Source: Flavobacterium aquariorum (GTDB lineage: Bacteria; Bacteroidota; Bacteroidia; Flavobacteriales; Flavobacteriaceae). From it: a stretch of DNA of 64,000 nucleotides. Below, in pieces: positions 7,646 through 16,814 of this stretch. The position numbers and the translations under genes are program-made. Location: assembly GCF_003254745.1 (NCBI RefSeq), contig NZ_QKXH01000005.1:62001-126000 (forward strand), in the 5' to 3' direction. The notes under the pieces were generated by a model. The model saw only the letters and a program-made list of their open reading frames with translations, did not search any database and was not told the DNA's origin. Position 1 is the first letter of the stretch; each line of letters opens with the position of its first letter.

Positions 7646-9061
7646 TTACTTCAGTCCGTCAATAGCAACGTTTATATTTCCGTTTACTTTTATAAAAGCA
7701 ATCATTGCTTGGTTGGTCAGCTCTATTTTTTGAAATTGAATGTCTTCCATTTTTCCGTTAATAAAAACGCCAGGCATAGGAGAGTAGTTTTTCAGATAAG
7801 TCATCATACTTTGTTTGGCTTCATCCAAATTTTGTTTGATGGAATAACGACAACTTTCTTCTATCTTTCTCAGAATAATCCCTTGGGCCAACCAGTTTGC
7901 TGTACGCATTAATTTGCTTTTGGTGTCTAATACATAATCTAATTTGTCAAAATAGATTTCTTTGGTCGTGTCATTATATTGCGGAATTCCAGTCAAATAA
8001 ATTGTTCCGTTTACGGAGCCTAAAAGATCCAAAGCAATTACCAGTTTTCCTTCTTTGTGCCAAATAGCCACATTTTGAACTTTTACTTTTTTGCTTCCGG
8101 ATCCAAATTCTTGACCAACAAAATTGGTAGTCATTAATTTGGAAGCTTCTTGATAGGTAGAGACGGCAGCAATATTGGCAGAGATTTGTTCAGGAATTTT
8201 GTCAACCGCTTTCAGTATAATTTTGTTGGCTTCAAATTTTGATTCAGGCTTTTTTCCAATCGAAGTTTCCATATTACATTTCATTCCCATATTGAGTAAA
8301 AAGGAATCGTTTTTTAATTTGGCATTGGTTGAATATGCTTCAATCGGAACAATTCTGAGCCAACTTTTATAGGTTTCACTCATCTCAAGAGGAGTGCAAA
8401 TTTTGGATAGCGCCTCCATAACATTGGGTTTGAAATCCATAGAATCTTCGATGGCAGTATCAATGCTTTTTTCGATTTTTGATTTGAAAAGACTTACGGC
8501 AGGATTGATGAGATACGTTACAGGCATATTTTTTCCAAAAACAGTCATTGTTGGACTTTCTACCCAGTCTAAGGATTTTAAAGTTGTTTTTGAACTTAAT
8601 CTCCAATTGTTCAAATTCACACTGCTCAACAAAGTGACTACTCCATTTAGATTAAATTCTTGTGTTTTGTATAAATCAACACCCATTGTTTTTGTTCCAA
8701 TCCTGTATTTTGCCCAAATTTTTAATGGTAAGACGGTTTTGATTTTTTCGCCTTCTTTTCCATGATCGTTGACAATAGTTATTGGGGCTTGTTTCCAAAC
8801 TTTTATTTCGATATTGTCATCTTCGATATTGTTGTCTTCATAGATTAAACCATTTAACAAGGTATTGGTTTGGTTTTCAATATCTTTTAGTTTAATGCTA
8901 ACGGGTAGATTTATATATGAAGGTGTATTCGTATAGGTAAGTGGGACTGCGTCGTCCGGTTCGGGTTTTAAGGCTTCTATTTTTTGAGAAGTTGATGAGC
9001 AACTTGTTGTTAGTGCTAATGTAGTTAAGGAAATAATTAGAATCGAAAGTGATTTTAGCAT
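7646..9061 (-). CDS. DUF4403 family lipoprotein
   Basis: A 471-residue lipoprotein: a hydrophobic N-terminus ends in TTSCSSTSQK, with the lipidated Cys at about residue 21. The rest has the DUF4403 layout, with an early YINLPVSIKLKDIENQTNTLLNGLIYE stretch, about two repeated alpha/beta modules, and conserved KVWKQAPITI. The family resembles TULIP/SMP-like lipid-binding folds, which would suit a periplasmic lipid-related role, but no function is established. It is a single-gene unit with its own -7 element. Confidence 0.8.
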   Translation of the reverse strand: MLKSLSILIISLTTLALTTSCSSTSQKIEALKPEPDDAVPLTYTNTPSYINLPVSIKLKDIENQTNTLLNGLIYEDNNIEDDNIEIKVWKQAPITIVNDHGKEGEKIKTVLPLKIWAKYRIGTKTMGVDLYKTQEFNLNGVVTLLSSVNLNNWRLSSKTTLKSLDWVESPTMTVFGKNMPVTYLINPAVSLFKSKIEKSIDTAIEDSMDFKPNVMEALSKICTPLEMSETYKSWLRIVPIEAYSTNAKLKNDSFLLNMGMKCNMETSIGKKPESKFEANKIILKAVDKIPEQISANIAAVSTYQEASKLMTTNFVGQEFGSGSKKVKVQNVAIWHKEGKLVIALDLLGSVNGTIYLTGIPQYNDTTKEIYFDKLDYVLDTKSKLMRTANWLAQGIILRKIEESCRYSIKQNLDEAKQSMMTYLKNYSPMPGVFINGKMEDIQFQKIELTNQAMIAFIKVNGNINVAIDGLK

Positions 9062-9080
9062 TTGTTTGGTGTTTTGAGCG

Positions 9081-9088
9081 CAAATTTA
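9081..9088 (-). promoter_or_regulatory. -7 promoter element of the DUF4403 gene
   Basis: Read on the minus strand this is TAAATTTG, a match to TAnnTTTG, 20 bp upstream of the start codon. Confidence 0.6.
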
Positions 9089-9233
9089 ACAAAACAAATA
9101 TATTTTTTGGTTAAGGGTGTAACATTTTAGTGAGATATATGTCTTATGTTTTAAATTGGCTATTGGAGTATTCACTTTTCATGTTGCTATTTTTTTTAGA
9201 AGATAAATACTATTGCTTAAAACAAACGAAATC

Positions 9234-9935
9234 ATGATTGAAATTAAAGACTTACATAAATCATACAAAATGGGACATTCCGAATTGCATGTGCTAAAAG
9301 GAATTAATTTCAATATAAAAGAAGGTGAATTGGTTGCCATCATGGGTTCGTCTGGATCAGGAAAATCTACGTTGCTTAATATTCTGGGTATTCTTGATGA
9401 AGCAGATTCCGGGCTTTATACTTTGGATAATGTGCCAATTAAAAAATTAAATGAAACTATCGCTTCTAAATATCGAAACCAATTTCTTGGTTTTGTTTTT
9501 CAATCTTTTAATTTGATTAATTACAAAAGTGCATTAGATAATGTGGCTTTGCCTCTTTATTATCAAGGTATAAAGAGAAAAGAGCGCAACGAAATTGCAA
9601 TGAGATATTTAGAGAAAGTAGGTTTGGCTTCCCATTCACATCATTTACCAAATGAACTTTCAGGAGGACAAAAACAGCGTGTTGCTATCGCTAGAGCTTT
9701 GGCTTCCAATCCAAAAGTATTATTGGCTGATGAGCCTACCGGAGCACTAGATACATTGACTTCATATGAAGTAATGGAGTTGATTCAAGGTATCAATGAT
9801 GAAGGGAAAACTATTTTGATAGTGACACACGAACCGGATATTGCCGCTATGTGCAAAAGAAATGTGGTCCTGAAAGACGGATTGATCATTGACGATAAAA
9901 TGGTAGAACAAGTTAGAGCTTCTTCTTATGTTTAA
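9234..9935 (+). CDS. MacB/LolD-type ABC transporter ATP-binding protein
   Basis: A 233-residue ABC ATPase. The Walker A is GSSGSGKST near residue 38, the Q-loop VFQSFNLI, the signature LSGGQKQRVAIARAL, the Walker B VLLADEPTGALD, and the switch His is in VTHEPD. The sequence is typical of the MacB/LolD/FtsE-like group that powers mechanotransmission to periplasmic partners rather than classic transport. The ATG at 9234 is chosen over an upstream TTG because MIEIKDLHKSYKMG is the family start. Its C-terminus overlaps the next gene by 8 bp, the first of a six-gene operon. Confidence 0.92.
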   Translation: MIEIKDLHKSYKMGHSELHVLKGINFNIKEGELVAIMGSSGSGKSTLLNILGILDEADSGLYTLDNVPIKKLNETIASKYRNQFLGFVFQSFNLINYKSALDNVALPLYYQGIKRKERNEIAMRYLEKVGLASHSHHLPNELSGGQKQRVAIARALASNPKVLLADEPTGALDTLTSYEVMELIQGINDEGKTILIVTHEPDIAAMCKRNVVLKDGLIIDDKMVEQVRASSYV

Positions 9936-11172
9936 TATAGAACGTTGGCAGGAAATATTTGAGGCAATTGCCAAAAATAAACTGAGAACCTTTCTCACTG
10001 GAGTTTCTGTGGCTTCGGGTATCTTTATTTTGGTGATTCTTCTTGGTGTTGGAAAAGGTTTGCAAAACGGAATCGAAAAACAATTTGAACGTGATGCCGC
10101 TGGCGTAATTGAGGTTTGGTCAGGTGCGACAACTAAAGCATACAAAGGAATGAATCCTGGAAGGCAAATACAATTTAGAAATAGTGATTTTGATCTTGGA
10201 GTACAAAAATACGGAGACCAATTGGATAAAAATGGGGCTACTGCTACCGGCTGGGGAATTACCGTAAGTTATGGAAAGGAATCAGGAAATTATCAATACA
10301 GAGGTGTTAATACAGATGGTATGGGAATAGAAAATGTATCAGTTATAAAAGGCAGATATATTAATGCAAATGATCTGAAATACAATGTAAAAGCAGCTGT
10401 GATTGGTCAAAAAGTCAAATTAGACCTGTTTAAAGAAAAAAATCCTATAGGCGAACAAATTACTGTAGCGAATATCAATTTTAAAGTAGTTGGTGTATTT
10501 ACTGACCCAGGAGGGGAGAGAGAAGAAAGTAGAGTATTTGTGCCTTTAACTACAGCGCAGCAGGTTTTTGGATTAGGAGATAAAATAAGTTATATGGCTT
10601 ATACTTTGAAAAAGAAAGACACTTATGAAGAAGCTGTAGCCGAGTCCGAAAAATTCAAAAATGATTATGGGAAATTATTGAGAAGTAAAAATGGTGCTGC
10701 TCCTGATGATGAAAGCGCTGTTGGGATTTTTAATTCGGTCAAAGAAGCCAAAAAGTTTTATGATTTGAATCTTTATATTCGATTGTTTTTTTGGTGGGTT
10801 GGAATCTGTACCATTATTGCCGGGGTTGTTGGAGTAAGTAATATTATGCTGATTATTGTAAAAGAACGAACTAAGGAAATTGGGATTCGAAAAGCGCTTG
10901 GAGCTTCTCCGATTTCAATTATTATAATGATTTTACACGAGTCTATCTTTATTACCACTATTTCTGGTTTTACTGGATTATTAACTGGATTGGCACTTTT
11001 GGAATTAATTGGTCCCCATGCACAAAGTGAATATTTTGTGAATCCACAAGTAGATTTTACGGTAGCGATATCAACCTTAATTGTTTTGGTAGTTGCAGGA
11101 GCTTTGGCGGGATTTGTTCCAGCTTATCGAGCGGCCAAAATTAGACCTATTGTAGCACTTAGAGACGAATAA
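9928..11172 (+). CDS. MacB-type ABC permease, first copy
   Basis: A 414-residue permease with the MacB topology: one N-terminal helix (about 20-42), a large periplasmic MacB_PCD domain (about 45-260) and an FtsX-like domain with three C-terminal helices (about 285-405). The conserved GVSNIMLIIVKERTKEIGIRKALGA sits at the cytoplasmic coupling site and PAYRAAKIRPIVALRDE at the end. The nucleotide-binding domain is on the separate upstream gene. It is 2 bp upstream of a paralogous permease, so the transporter is probably a heterodimer. Confidence 0.9.
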   Translation: MFNIERWQEIFEAIAKNKLRTFLTGVSVASGIFILVILLGVGKGLQNGIEKQFERDAAGVIEVWSGATTKAYKGMNPGRQIQFRNSDFDLGVQKYGDQLDKNGATATGWGITVSYGKESGNYQYRGVNTDGMGIENVSVIKGRYINANDLKYNVKAAVIGQKVKLDLFKEKNPIGEQITVANINFKVVGVFTDPGGEREESRVFVPLTTAQQVFGLGDKISYMAYTLKKKDTYEEAVAESEKFKNDYGKLLRSKNGAAPDDESAVGIFNSVKEAKKFYDLNLYIRLFFWWVGICTIIAGVVGVSNIMLIIVKERTKEIGIRKALGASPISIIIMILHESIFITTISGFTGLLTGLALLELIGPHAQSEYFVNPQVDFTVAISTLIVLVVAGALAGFVPAYRAAKIRPIVALRDE

Positions 11173-11174
11173 TT

Positions 11175-12440
11175 ATGTTTGATAGAGAAAATTGGAACGA
11201 AATTTTAGAAGCGCTGACCGCTAATACCTTCCGAACGCTGCTTACAGCTTTTGGAGTGTTTTGGGGAATATTTATTTTGGTAATATTATTGGCTGCTTCA
11301 AATGGATTGGAGAATGGTGTGAAAAAAGGATTTGACGGTATTGCTACAAATACTATGTTTGTTTGGACACAAACTACGTCAAAGGCCTATAAAGGGTTAC
11401 CTAAAACCCGACGATATGATTTTAGAAATAGCGATGTTGATGCTTTAAAGCAAAAATTTCCTGACTTGTTATACGTTTCTCCCCGCAATCAATTGGGTGA
11501 TTTTAATGGGGTCAGTAATGTAGTTAGAGGTACAAAAACAGGTGCTTATACTATTTATGGTGATTATCCAGAATTGGTAAAACAAGAGCAAATGGACATT
11601 GTTAAAGGTCGTTTTGTAAATCAACAAGATATATTGGCAAGACGCAAAGTTGCCATAATAGGTAATGGTGTTATCAATGAATTGTACATGAATGCCGAAG
11701 AAGTCATAGGTACTTACATCAAAATAAATGGCATCAATTTTATGGTGGTGGGTGTTTATAAGTCCAAGGGGAATAATAATGGAAATGCTGAAGGGGCTCA
11801 AAAAAATATTTTCATTCCTTTTACTACTTTTCAGCAAGCCTTTAATTTTGGGGATAAAGTAGGTTGGATGGCACTTACGGCAAATGATAATGCATCAATT
11901 ACTGAGCTTAGACCTACAATTCTGGCATTGATTCGAGAGAGACATTCTATTCACCCTGATGATGAAAGAGCTGTTGGTAATTTTGACTTGTTTGCTGAAT
12001 TTCAAAAGGTACAGGACTTATTTATGGTTCTTAAATTCATCGCTTATTTTGTTGGGACTTTAGTATTGTTATCTGGCATTATTGGGATTTCAAATATTAT
12101 GCTAATTGTTGTAAAAGAACGAACCAATGAAATAGGAATCCGAAGAGCATTAGGAGCAACACCAGGTGCCATTCGGTCCCAAATTTTATTGGAAGCAATT
12201 TTTCTAACTATAATAGCGGGTATGTTTGGTATCGCCGTAGCAACCGGATTACTGGCCATACTGAATATGATTTTGGCAACAATGCCAACAGATGGAATGA
12301 TGTTTATTAATCCAAGTGTTGATTTAACAGTAGTGTTTTTAGCCCTATTAATTTTAGTGGGCTCTGGATTATTGGCCGGATTTATTCCTGCACAAACAGC
12401 TATAAATGTCAAACCAGTAGATGCTCTACGAACAGAATAA
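11175..12440 (+). CDS. MacB-type ABC permease, second copy
   Basis: A 421-residue permease paralogous to the preceding one, with the same N-terminal helix, MacB_PCD periplasmic domain and three C-terminal helices. It has GISNIMLIVVKERTNEIGIRRALGA and ends in PAQTAINVKPVDALRTE. The two permeases share motifs such as TTSKAYKG, RNSD and HPDDERAVG/APDDESAVG, pointing to an old tandem duplication. With the single ATPase they would form one heteromeric exporter. Confidence 0.9.
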   Translation: MFDRENWNEILEALTANTFRTLLTAFGVFWGIFILVILLAASNGLENGVKKGFDGIATNTMFVWTQTTSKAYKGLPKTRRYDFRNSDVDALKQKFPDLLYVSPRNQLGDFNGVSNVVRGTKTGAYTIYGDYPELVKQEQMDIVKGRFVNQQDILARRKVAIIGNGVINELYMNAEEVIGTYIKINGINFMVVGVYKSKGNNNGNAEGAQKNIFIPFTTFQQAFNFGDKVGWMALTANDNASITELRPTILALIRERHSIHPDDERAVGNFDLFAEFQKVQDLFMVLKFIAYFVGTLVLLSGIIGISNIMLIVVKERTNEIGIRRALGATPGAIRSQILLEAIFLTIIAGMFGIAVATGLLAILNMILATMPTDGMMFINPSVDLTVVFLALLILVGSGLLAGFIPAQTAINVKPVDALRTE

Positions 12441-12481
12441 AAACAATCAAAAAACAATAATAATCGAATAAAATTTATAAA

Positions 12482-13600
12482 ATGAAAAAAGGAGTAACCG
12501 TAACAGTATTGATTTTAATAGCAATAGTTTTCTTTGGAGCTTTATATTATTTGTATGCAAAAAATCAAGAATCTCCTATAGTTTTTGAAACAGATAAAGT
12601 GGAAGTAAAAACTATAGTAAAAAGTACCCTGGCTACAGGAAATATTGTGCCTGATGAAGAAGTTTTGATTAAACCAAATATTTCTGGAATAATAGAAGCG
12701 GTTTATATAAAAGCAGGGGAATCTGTAAAGGCTGGAGACATGATTGCTAAAATCAAAGTTGTTGCAAATGTTTCTAATCTGAGCAGTACACAAAATCAAG
12801 TGAGAACTGCAAAAATCGCATTGGATAACCAAGAGAAATTATATCAAAGACAAAAAACCTTGTTTGATAAAGGAGTGATTTCTGCCAATGATTTTGATGC
12901 AGCGCAATTAGCTTATAATCAAGCCAAACAAAATTATAATGCTTCTGTGCAAGGATTTGATATCGTAAAAACAGGTACGACTTCAGGATTAGGGAATTAT
13001 GCCAATACTTTGATTCGTTCTACTGTAAATGGTATGGTGCTTGATGTTCCGGTTAAAGTAGGTAACCAAGTAATTGAAAGTAATAACTTTAATGAAGGAA
13101 CAACCATTGCAAGTGTTGCTGATGTTGGAAGAATGATATTCGTGGGTAAAGTGGATGAATCTGAAGTAGGGAAAATAAAATTAAACATGCCTATAGAAAT
13201 CACTGTTGGAGCCATTGAAAATAAGAAGTTTACTGCTGTTTTGACCGATATAGCCCCAAAGGGGAAAACAGAAAATGGAGCTATCCAATTTGAAATTAAA
13301 GCTACTTTAACCAATAGAGACAATACTTTTATTAGAGCAGGTTTGAGTGCTAATGCTTCTATCATTCTGGAAAAAGCAGATAAAGTTCAGGCTTTAAAAG
13401 AATCGTTAGTTCAATTTGACAAAAAAACATCAAAGCCATATGTAGAGATTCAAACGGGGCCCCAAAAGTTTCAGAGAAAAGATATAACATTGGGTGTTAG
13501 TGACGGAATTTATGTAGAAGTGAAAAGCGGTATTAAAGCTTCGGATAAAATAAAAGTTTGGAACCAAGGTTTGATAACCGAGGATGCAAAACCAAAATAA
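12482..13600 (+). CDS. Periplasmic adaptor (MacA/HlyD family), first copy
   Basis: A 372-residue membrane-fusion protein: N-terminal anchor (about 4-24), a lipoyl-type half motif (PNISGIIEAVYIKAGESVKAGDMIAKI), a helical hairpin (about 100-165, with KTLFDKGVISANDFDAAQLAYNQAKQ), the second lipoyl half (STVNGMVLDVPVKVGNQV), and beta-barrel/membrane-proximal domains. It would link the permeases to the TolC-type channel. It lies 41 bp after the second permease. Confidence 0.88.
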   Translation: MKKGVTVTVLILIAIVFFGALYYLYAKNQESPIVFETDKVEVKTIVKSTLATGNIVPDEEVLIKPNISGIIEAVYIKAGESVKAGDMIAKIKVVANVSNLSSTQNQVRTAKIALDNQEKLYQRQKTLFDKGVISANDFDAAQLAYNQAKQNYNASVQGFDIVKTGTTSGLGNYANTLIRSTVNGMVLDVPVKVGNQVIESNNFNEGTTIASVADVGRMIFVGKVDESEVGKIKLNMPIEITVGAIENKKFTAVLTDIAPKGKTENGAIQFEIKATLTNRDNTFIRAGLSANASIILEKADKVQALKESLVQFDKKTSKPYVEIQTGPQKFQRKDITLGVSDGIYVEVKSGIKASDKIKVWNQGLITEDAKPK

Positions 13601-13676
13601 GCACTGGAGAACATTTTGATTAACAAATTAAGTTAAATATATGCAGTGTACTTGCTGCATTTTTATCCCATTAAAA

Positions 13677-15044
13677 ATGAAAAAAATAAATTATATAAGT
13701 ATCGCTTTTGTATTCCTGATTGGATTTGCTTCCCAAGCACAAACTAAGGCATGGACTTTAGAAGAGTGTGTGAAATATGCCGTAAAAAATAACATCTCTA
13801 TAAAGAACACTGAACTGGACACGCTTTCTGCCAGTATTGATAAAAAGGGTGCTTTTGGTAGTTTTTTACCAAGCGCTAATTTAAGTGCAAGTCATTCGTG
13901 GAATATTGGTTTGAATCAGGATATTACAACTGGGCTTTTGAGAAATCAGACTACTCAACAAACGGGAGTTGGTGCGAATGTTGGCGTAGATGTATATAAA
14001 GGAATGCAAAATCAGAACACTATGCGAAGAGCCAATCTTTCTATTGTAGCTTCCAAATATAAATTATTGAAAATGCAAGAAGACATTGCTTTGAATGTTG
14101 CCAATGCTTTTTTGCAAGTACTTTTTAATAAAGAAAACCTGAAAGTGCAACAGGAGCAACTAGCTATAAATGAAAAACAATACAAACGTTCTGATGAATT
14201 GGTTAAAGCGGGCTCAATCCCTCGTGGTGATCTATTGGATGTAAAAGCTACGGTAGCGACCAATAAACAAAATGTTATTAATGCGGAGAATGCTTTATTG
14301 ATATCTAAATTGAGTTTAGCCCAATTATTGCAATTAAAAGAATTTTGGGACTTCGATGTAATTGATGATACCAATATTAATGATGAGAATAATATTATGT
14401 CGGTTAAACCAATTGATATTTATGCTAAGGCAAAAGAAAGCAGAACGGAGCTGAAGATTGCAAAAACGAATTTAGAAATTGCAGAGAAAGATGTGGCAAT
14501 TGCAAAAGGTGCTTTTCAGCCAACGTTAACCGCTTTTTATGGTTTTAATAGCCGCGTTTCTTACGCAGATACCTTTAATGCTCAGACGGGTCAAACTCAG
14601 CCAGCCGATCCCCCTTTAGAACAATTAAATGATAACAAAGGACAAAATTTTGGACTACAATTAAATGTTCCTGTATTTAATGGGTGGTCTGTCAGAAACA
14701 ATGTAGATCGTAATAAAGTTGCTTTAGAAAAGTCTAAAATTGCATTAGAAAAAGAAGACTTAGATTTGCAAAGAAACGTATATACTGCTTTCACAGACGC
14801 AAAAGGAGCTATGAATGCTCATGAGTCCTCAATTGTAGCATTAGAATCTAGGGAAGAAGCTTATAATTATGCTAAGGAAAAATACGCAGTAGGCTTGATG
14901 AATTCTTTCGATTTCAATCAGTCACAAACTTTGTTAACCAATGCTCAGTCAGAAGTGATAAGAACTAAGTATGACTATATTTTCAAAATAAAAATATTAG
15001 AATTTTATTTTGGAATTCCAATTGACCAAATCATGAAAAAATAA
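13677..15044 (+). CDS. TolC family outer-membrane efflux channel
   Basis: A TolC-type protein of 455 residues with a signal peptide (MKKINYISIAFVFLIGFASQAQ) and two OEP repeats (about 25-225 and 255-455) rich in long amphipathic helices; WTLEECVKYAVKNN begins the mature domain as in the family. I start at the ATG at 13677, since the frame upstream (from 13641) encodes Cys-rich residues that would spoil the signal peptide. A weak hairpin (ATGCAG/CTGCAT then T's) at 13641-13664 lies just upstream and could damp read-through from the adaptor gene. It ends 4 bp before the second adaptor. Confidence 0.9.
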   Translation: MKKINYISIAFVFLIGFASQAQTKAWTLEECVKYAVKNNISIKNTELDTLSASIDKKGAFGSFLPSANLSASHSWNIGLNQDITTGLLRNQTTQQTGVGANVGVDVYKGMQNQNTMRRANLSIVASKYKLLKMQEDIALNVANAFLQVLFNKENLKVQQEQLAINEKQYKRSDELVKAGSIPRGDLLDVKATVATNKQNVINAENALLISKLSLAQLLQLKEFWDFDVIDDTNINDENNIMSVKPIDIYAKAKESRTELKIAKTNLEIAEKDVAIAKGAFQPTLTAFYGFNSRVSYADTFNAQTGQTQPADPPLEQLNDNKGQNFGLQLNVPVFNGWSVRNNVDRNKVALEKSKIALEKEDLDLQRNVYTAFTDAKGAMNAHESSIVALESREEAYNYAKEKYAVGLMNSFDFNQSQTLLTNAQSEVIRTKYDYIFKIKILEFYFGIPIDQIMKK

Positions 15045-15048
15045 TACC

Positions 15049-16344
15049 ATGTCAAAAAAAACAATATACATTATAATAGGAGCTGCAGTAGTAATTATTG
15101 GAGCATTAGTAGGTCTTTCAAAAGCTGGAGTCATTGGGAATAAAGATAAGGGCAAAGAAGTGGAAATTGCCAATGTTGAAACCGGTACAATAGTAGAAAC
15201 AGTTTCGGCAACAGGTAAAATTCAACCAGAAATTGAGGTTAAAATAGCTTCTATGGTTTCCGGGGAAATTATTGATTTGCCTATAAAAGAGGGACAAGTG
15301 GTTAAGAAAGGGGAGTTATTGGTAAAGATAAATCCTGATTTATATACTTCTGGATTGAATAGAAGTGTCGCTAATTTGTCAGGCTCCAAAGCAGGTTTAA
15401 GTCAATCTGATGCATCTTTTAATGAGGCTAAGGCCAATTATGAAAGGAATAAGACATTATTTGAGAAAGGGATTATTTCCAAATCAGATTGGGACAAGGC
15501 AGTTTCTTCTTTTGAAGTGGCAAAAGCTAATAAGCAATCGGCATATTATAATGTGCAAAGCGCTTCGGCATCTGTAAATGAAGCTAAAGATAACTTGGGA
15601 AGAACGGTGATTTATGCTCCAGCGGATGGAACTATTTCTGTATTGAACGTAGAACTTGGAGAAAGAGTTTTAGGGACGCAACAAATGGCGGGTACCGAAC
15701 TTTTAAGAGTGGCGAATTTAAACAATATGGAAGTGGAAGTTGATGTCAACGAAAATGATATTGTAAAAATAAAAGTGGGAGATTTGGCCAATGTTGAAGT
15801 GGATGCCTATTTAAAAAAACAATTCAAAGGTGTTGTAACCAGTATTTCCAATTCAGCAAGCACAGCTTTAACAGCAGATCAGGTTACTAATTTTAAAGTA
15901 AAAGTTAGAATTTTAAAAGAGTCTTACCAGGATTTAATGGTGGGTAAACCAGCTTCTTATTCTCCATTCCGACCGGGTATGACCGCTACGGTAGATATCA
16001 TTACGACAACCAAAACAAATGTGGTTCACGTTCCTATCAGTTCAGTTGTTGTAAAGTCTGATACAACTGCAGTAAAGGCTGTCAAAATGGATGGACCAGA
16101 ATCTGACGATAAAAAAGCAACTCTTAAAAGTGATAAAAAACTAGAATGTGTTTTTGTGAAAGTTGGGGATAAAGCCAAAATTCGAATCATAAAAACGGGA
16201 ATCCAAGATGACACTAACATTGAAGTAGTTTCCGGCCTTAAAAAAGGAGATGTAGTTATTACAGGACCTTATACAACAGTTTCGAAAGATCTAAACTCTG
16301 GAGATAAAGTATTTATTAAAACAGAGGGAGATAAGAAGAAATAG
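15049..16344 (+). CDS. Periplasmic adaptor (MacA/HlyD family), second copy
   Basis: A 431-residue membrane-fusion protein with N-terminal anchor (about 5-22), lipoyl halves (KIASMVSGEIIDLPIKEGQVVKKGELLVKI and APADGTISVLNVELGERVLG), a helical hairpin between them with LFEKGIISKSDWDKAVSSFEVAKA, and C-terminal beta domains ending in a charged tail. It is clearly related to the first adaptor but longer and closer to classic MacA. Two adaptors with two permeases suggest that the assembled pump is asymmetric or that two pumps share one channel. Confidence 0.88.
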   Translation: MSKKTIYIIIGAAVVIIGALVGLSKAGVIGNKDKGKEVEIANVETGTIVETVSATGKIQPEIEVKIASMVSGEIIDLPIKEGQVVKKGELLVKINPDLYTSGLNRSVANLSGSKAGLSQSDASFNEAKANYERNKTLFEKGIISKSDWDKAVSSFEVAKANKQSAYYNVQSASASVNEAKDNLGRTVIYAPADGTISVLNVELGERVLGTQQMAGTELLRVANLNNMEVEVDVNENDIVKIKVGDLANVEVDAYLKKQFKGVVTSISNSASTALTADQVTNFKVKVRILKESYQDLMVGKPASYSPFRPGMTATVDIITTTKTNVVHVPISSVVVKSDTTAVKAVKMDGPESDDKKATLKSDKKLECVFVKVGDKAKIRIIKTGIQDDTNIEVVSGLKKGDVVITGPYTTVSKDLNSGDKVFIKTEGDKKK

Positions 16345-16370
16345 TTTTTCTTTTAAATCAAAAATTTTAC

Positions 16371-16399
16371 ACGTCCTGAATTTTCAGGACGTTTTTTTT
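16371..16399 (+). terminator. Terminator of the efflux operon
   Basis: Arms ACGTCCTGAA and TTCAGGACGT with a very short loop, followed by a run of T's, 27 bp after the last operon gene. Confidence 0.9.
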
Positions 16400-16576
16400 A
16401 CCTGATTTTGAGATAGCCTAAAACGTCAAGTTTGCGAAAGGCAACGTTATATTTGACTTTTTTTAGGTCAAATTTTATGCTTTGATTGTCAAAAATGAAG
16501 TGAGGAGCGACAAATGTAACGGTTTTGGAGGTTTGATAATTTTTTAATGAGTACAAAAATGCAAAATATCTCCCTT

Positions 16577-16651
16577 TAGCCCCGATTGCAGTGGAAATCC
16601 TTATAAGCCGGGGTTCGGCTTATAAGATTGTAACAGAAAGCGGGACAATGT
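16577..16651 (+). repeat. Structured dispersed-type intergenic element
   Basis: The roughly 470-bp gap between the efflux operon and tsaB contains no ORF I can support, but holds this element. It begins TAGCCCCGATTGCAGTGG and ends near AGAAAGCGGGAC, with an 11-bp perfect hairpin (16600-16610 with 16616-16626, loop GGGTT) in the middle and CCCG/CGGG complementarity at the ends. I recall very similar GCCCCGAT...hairpin...AAGCGGGA sequences scattered between genes of many Flavobacterium genomes; whether they are REP-like elements or RNAs is not known to me. Confidence 0.6.
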
Positions 16652-16731
16652 CTCCAAAAAAGCCAAATCTCTCTGCTTCAAATTTTATAATCGAACTCCT
16701 TTTTTAATAAAGGAATTATCAAAATTCGATG

Positions 16732-16739
16732 TAAATTTG
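16732..16739 (+). promoter_or_regulatory. -7 promoter element of tsaB
   Basis: TAAATTTG followed by C, a match to TAnnTTTG. It implies a leader of about 70 nt containing the heptad repeats, and excludes the in-frame TTG at 16737 as the start codon. Confidence 0.6.
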
Positions 16740-16772
16740 CAACCGAATCGATTATTTGATGTTTGCGGATTT

Positions 16773-16814
16773 ATAAATCTAAAGTATGCAGTCTATAATC
16801 TAAAATCTAAAAAA
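16773..16814 (+). repeat. Heptad repeats abutting the tsaB start
   Basis: Six 7-bp units (ATAAATC, TAAAGTA, TGCAGTC, TATAATC, TAAAATC, TAAAAAA) run without a break into the GTG at 16815. They match the unit types seen before clpX, the alpha/beta hydrolase and DUF2797. Confidence 0.7.

Noticed and set aside
12044..12457. 137-residue minus-strand ORF
   Set aside because: Antisense shadow of the second MacB permease; composition is that of a reversed membrane helix region.
13641..13664. Terminator between the first adaptor and tolC
   Set aside because: Only a 6-bp stem with four T's; at most a weak attenuator, so it is noted with tolC and not listed separately.
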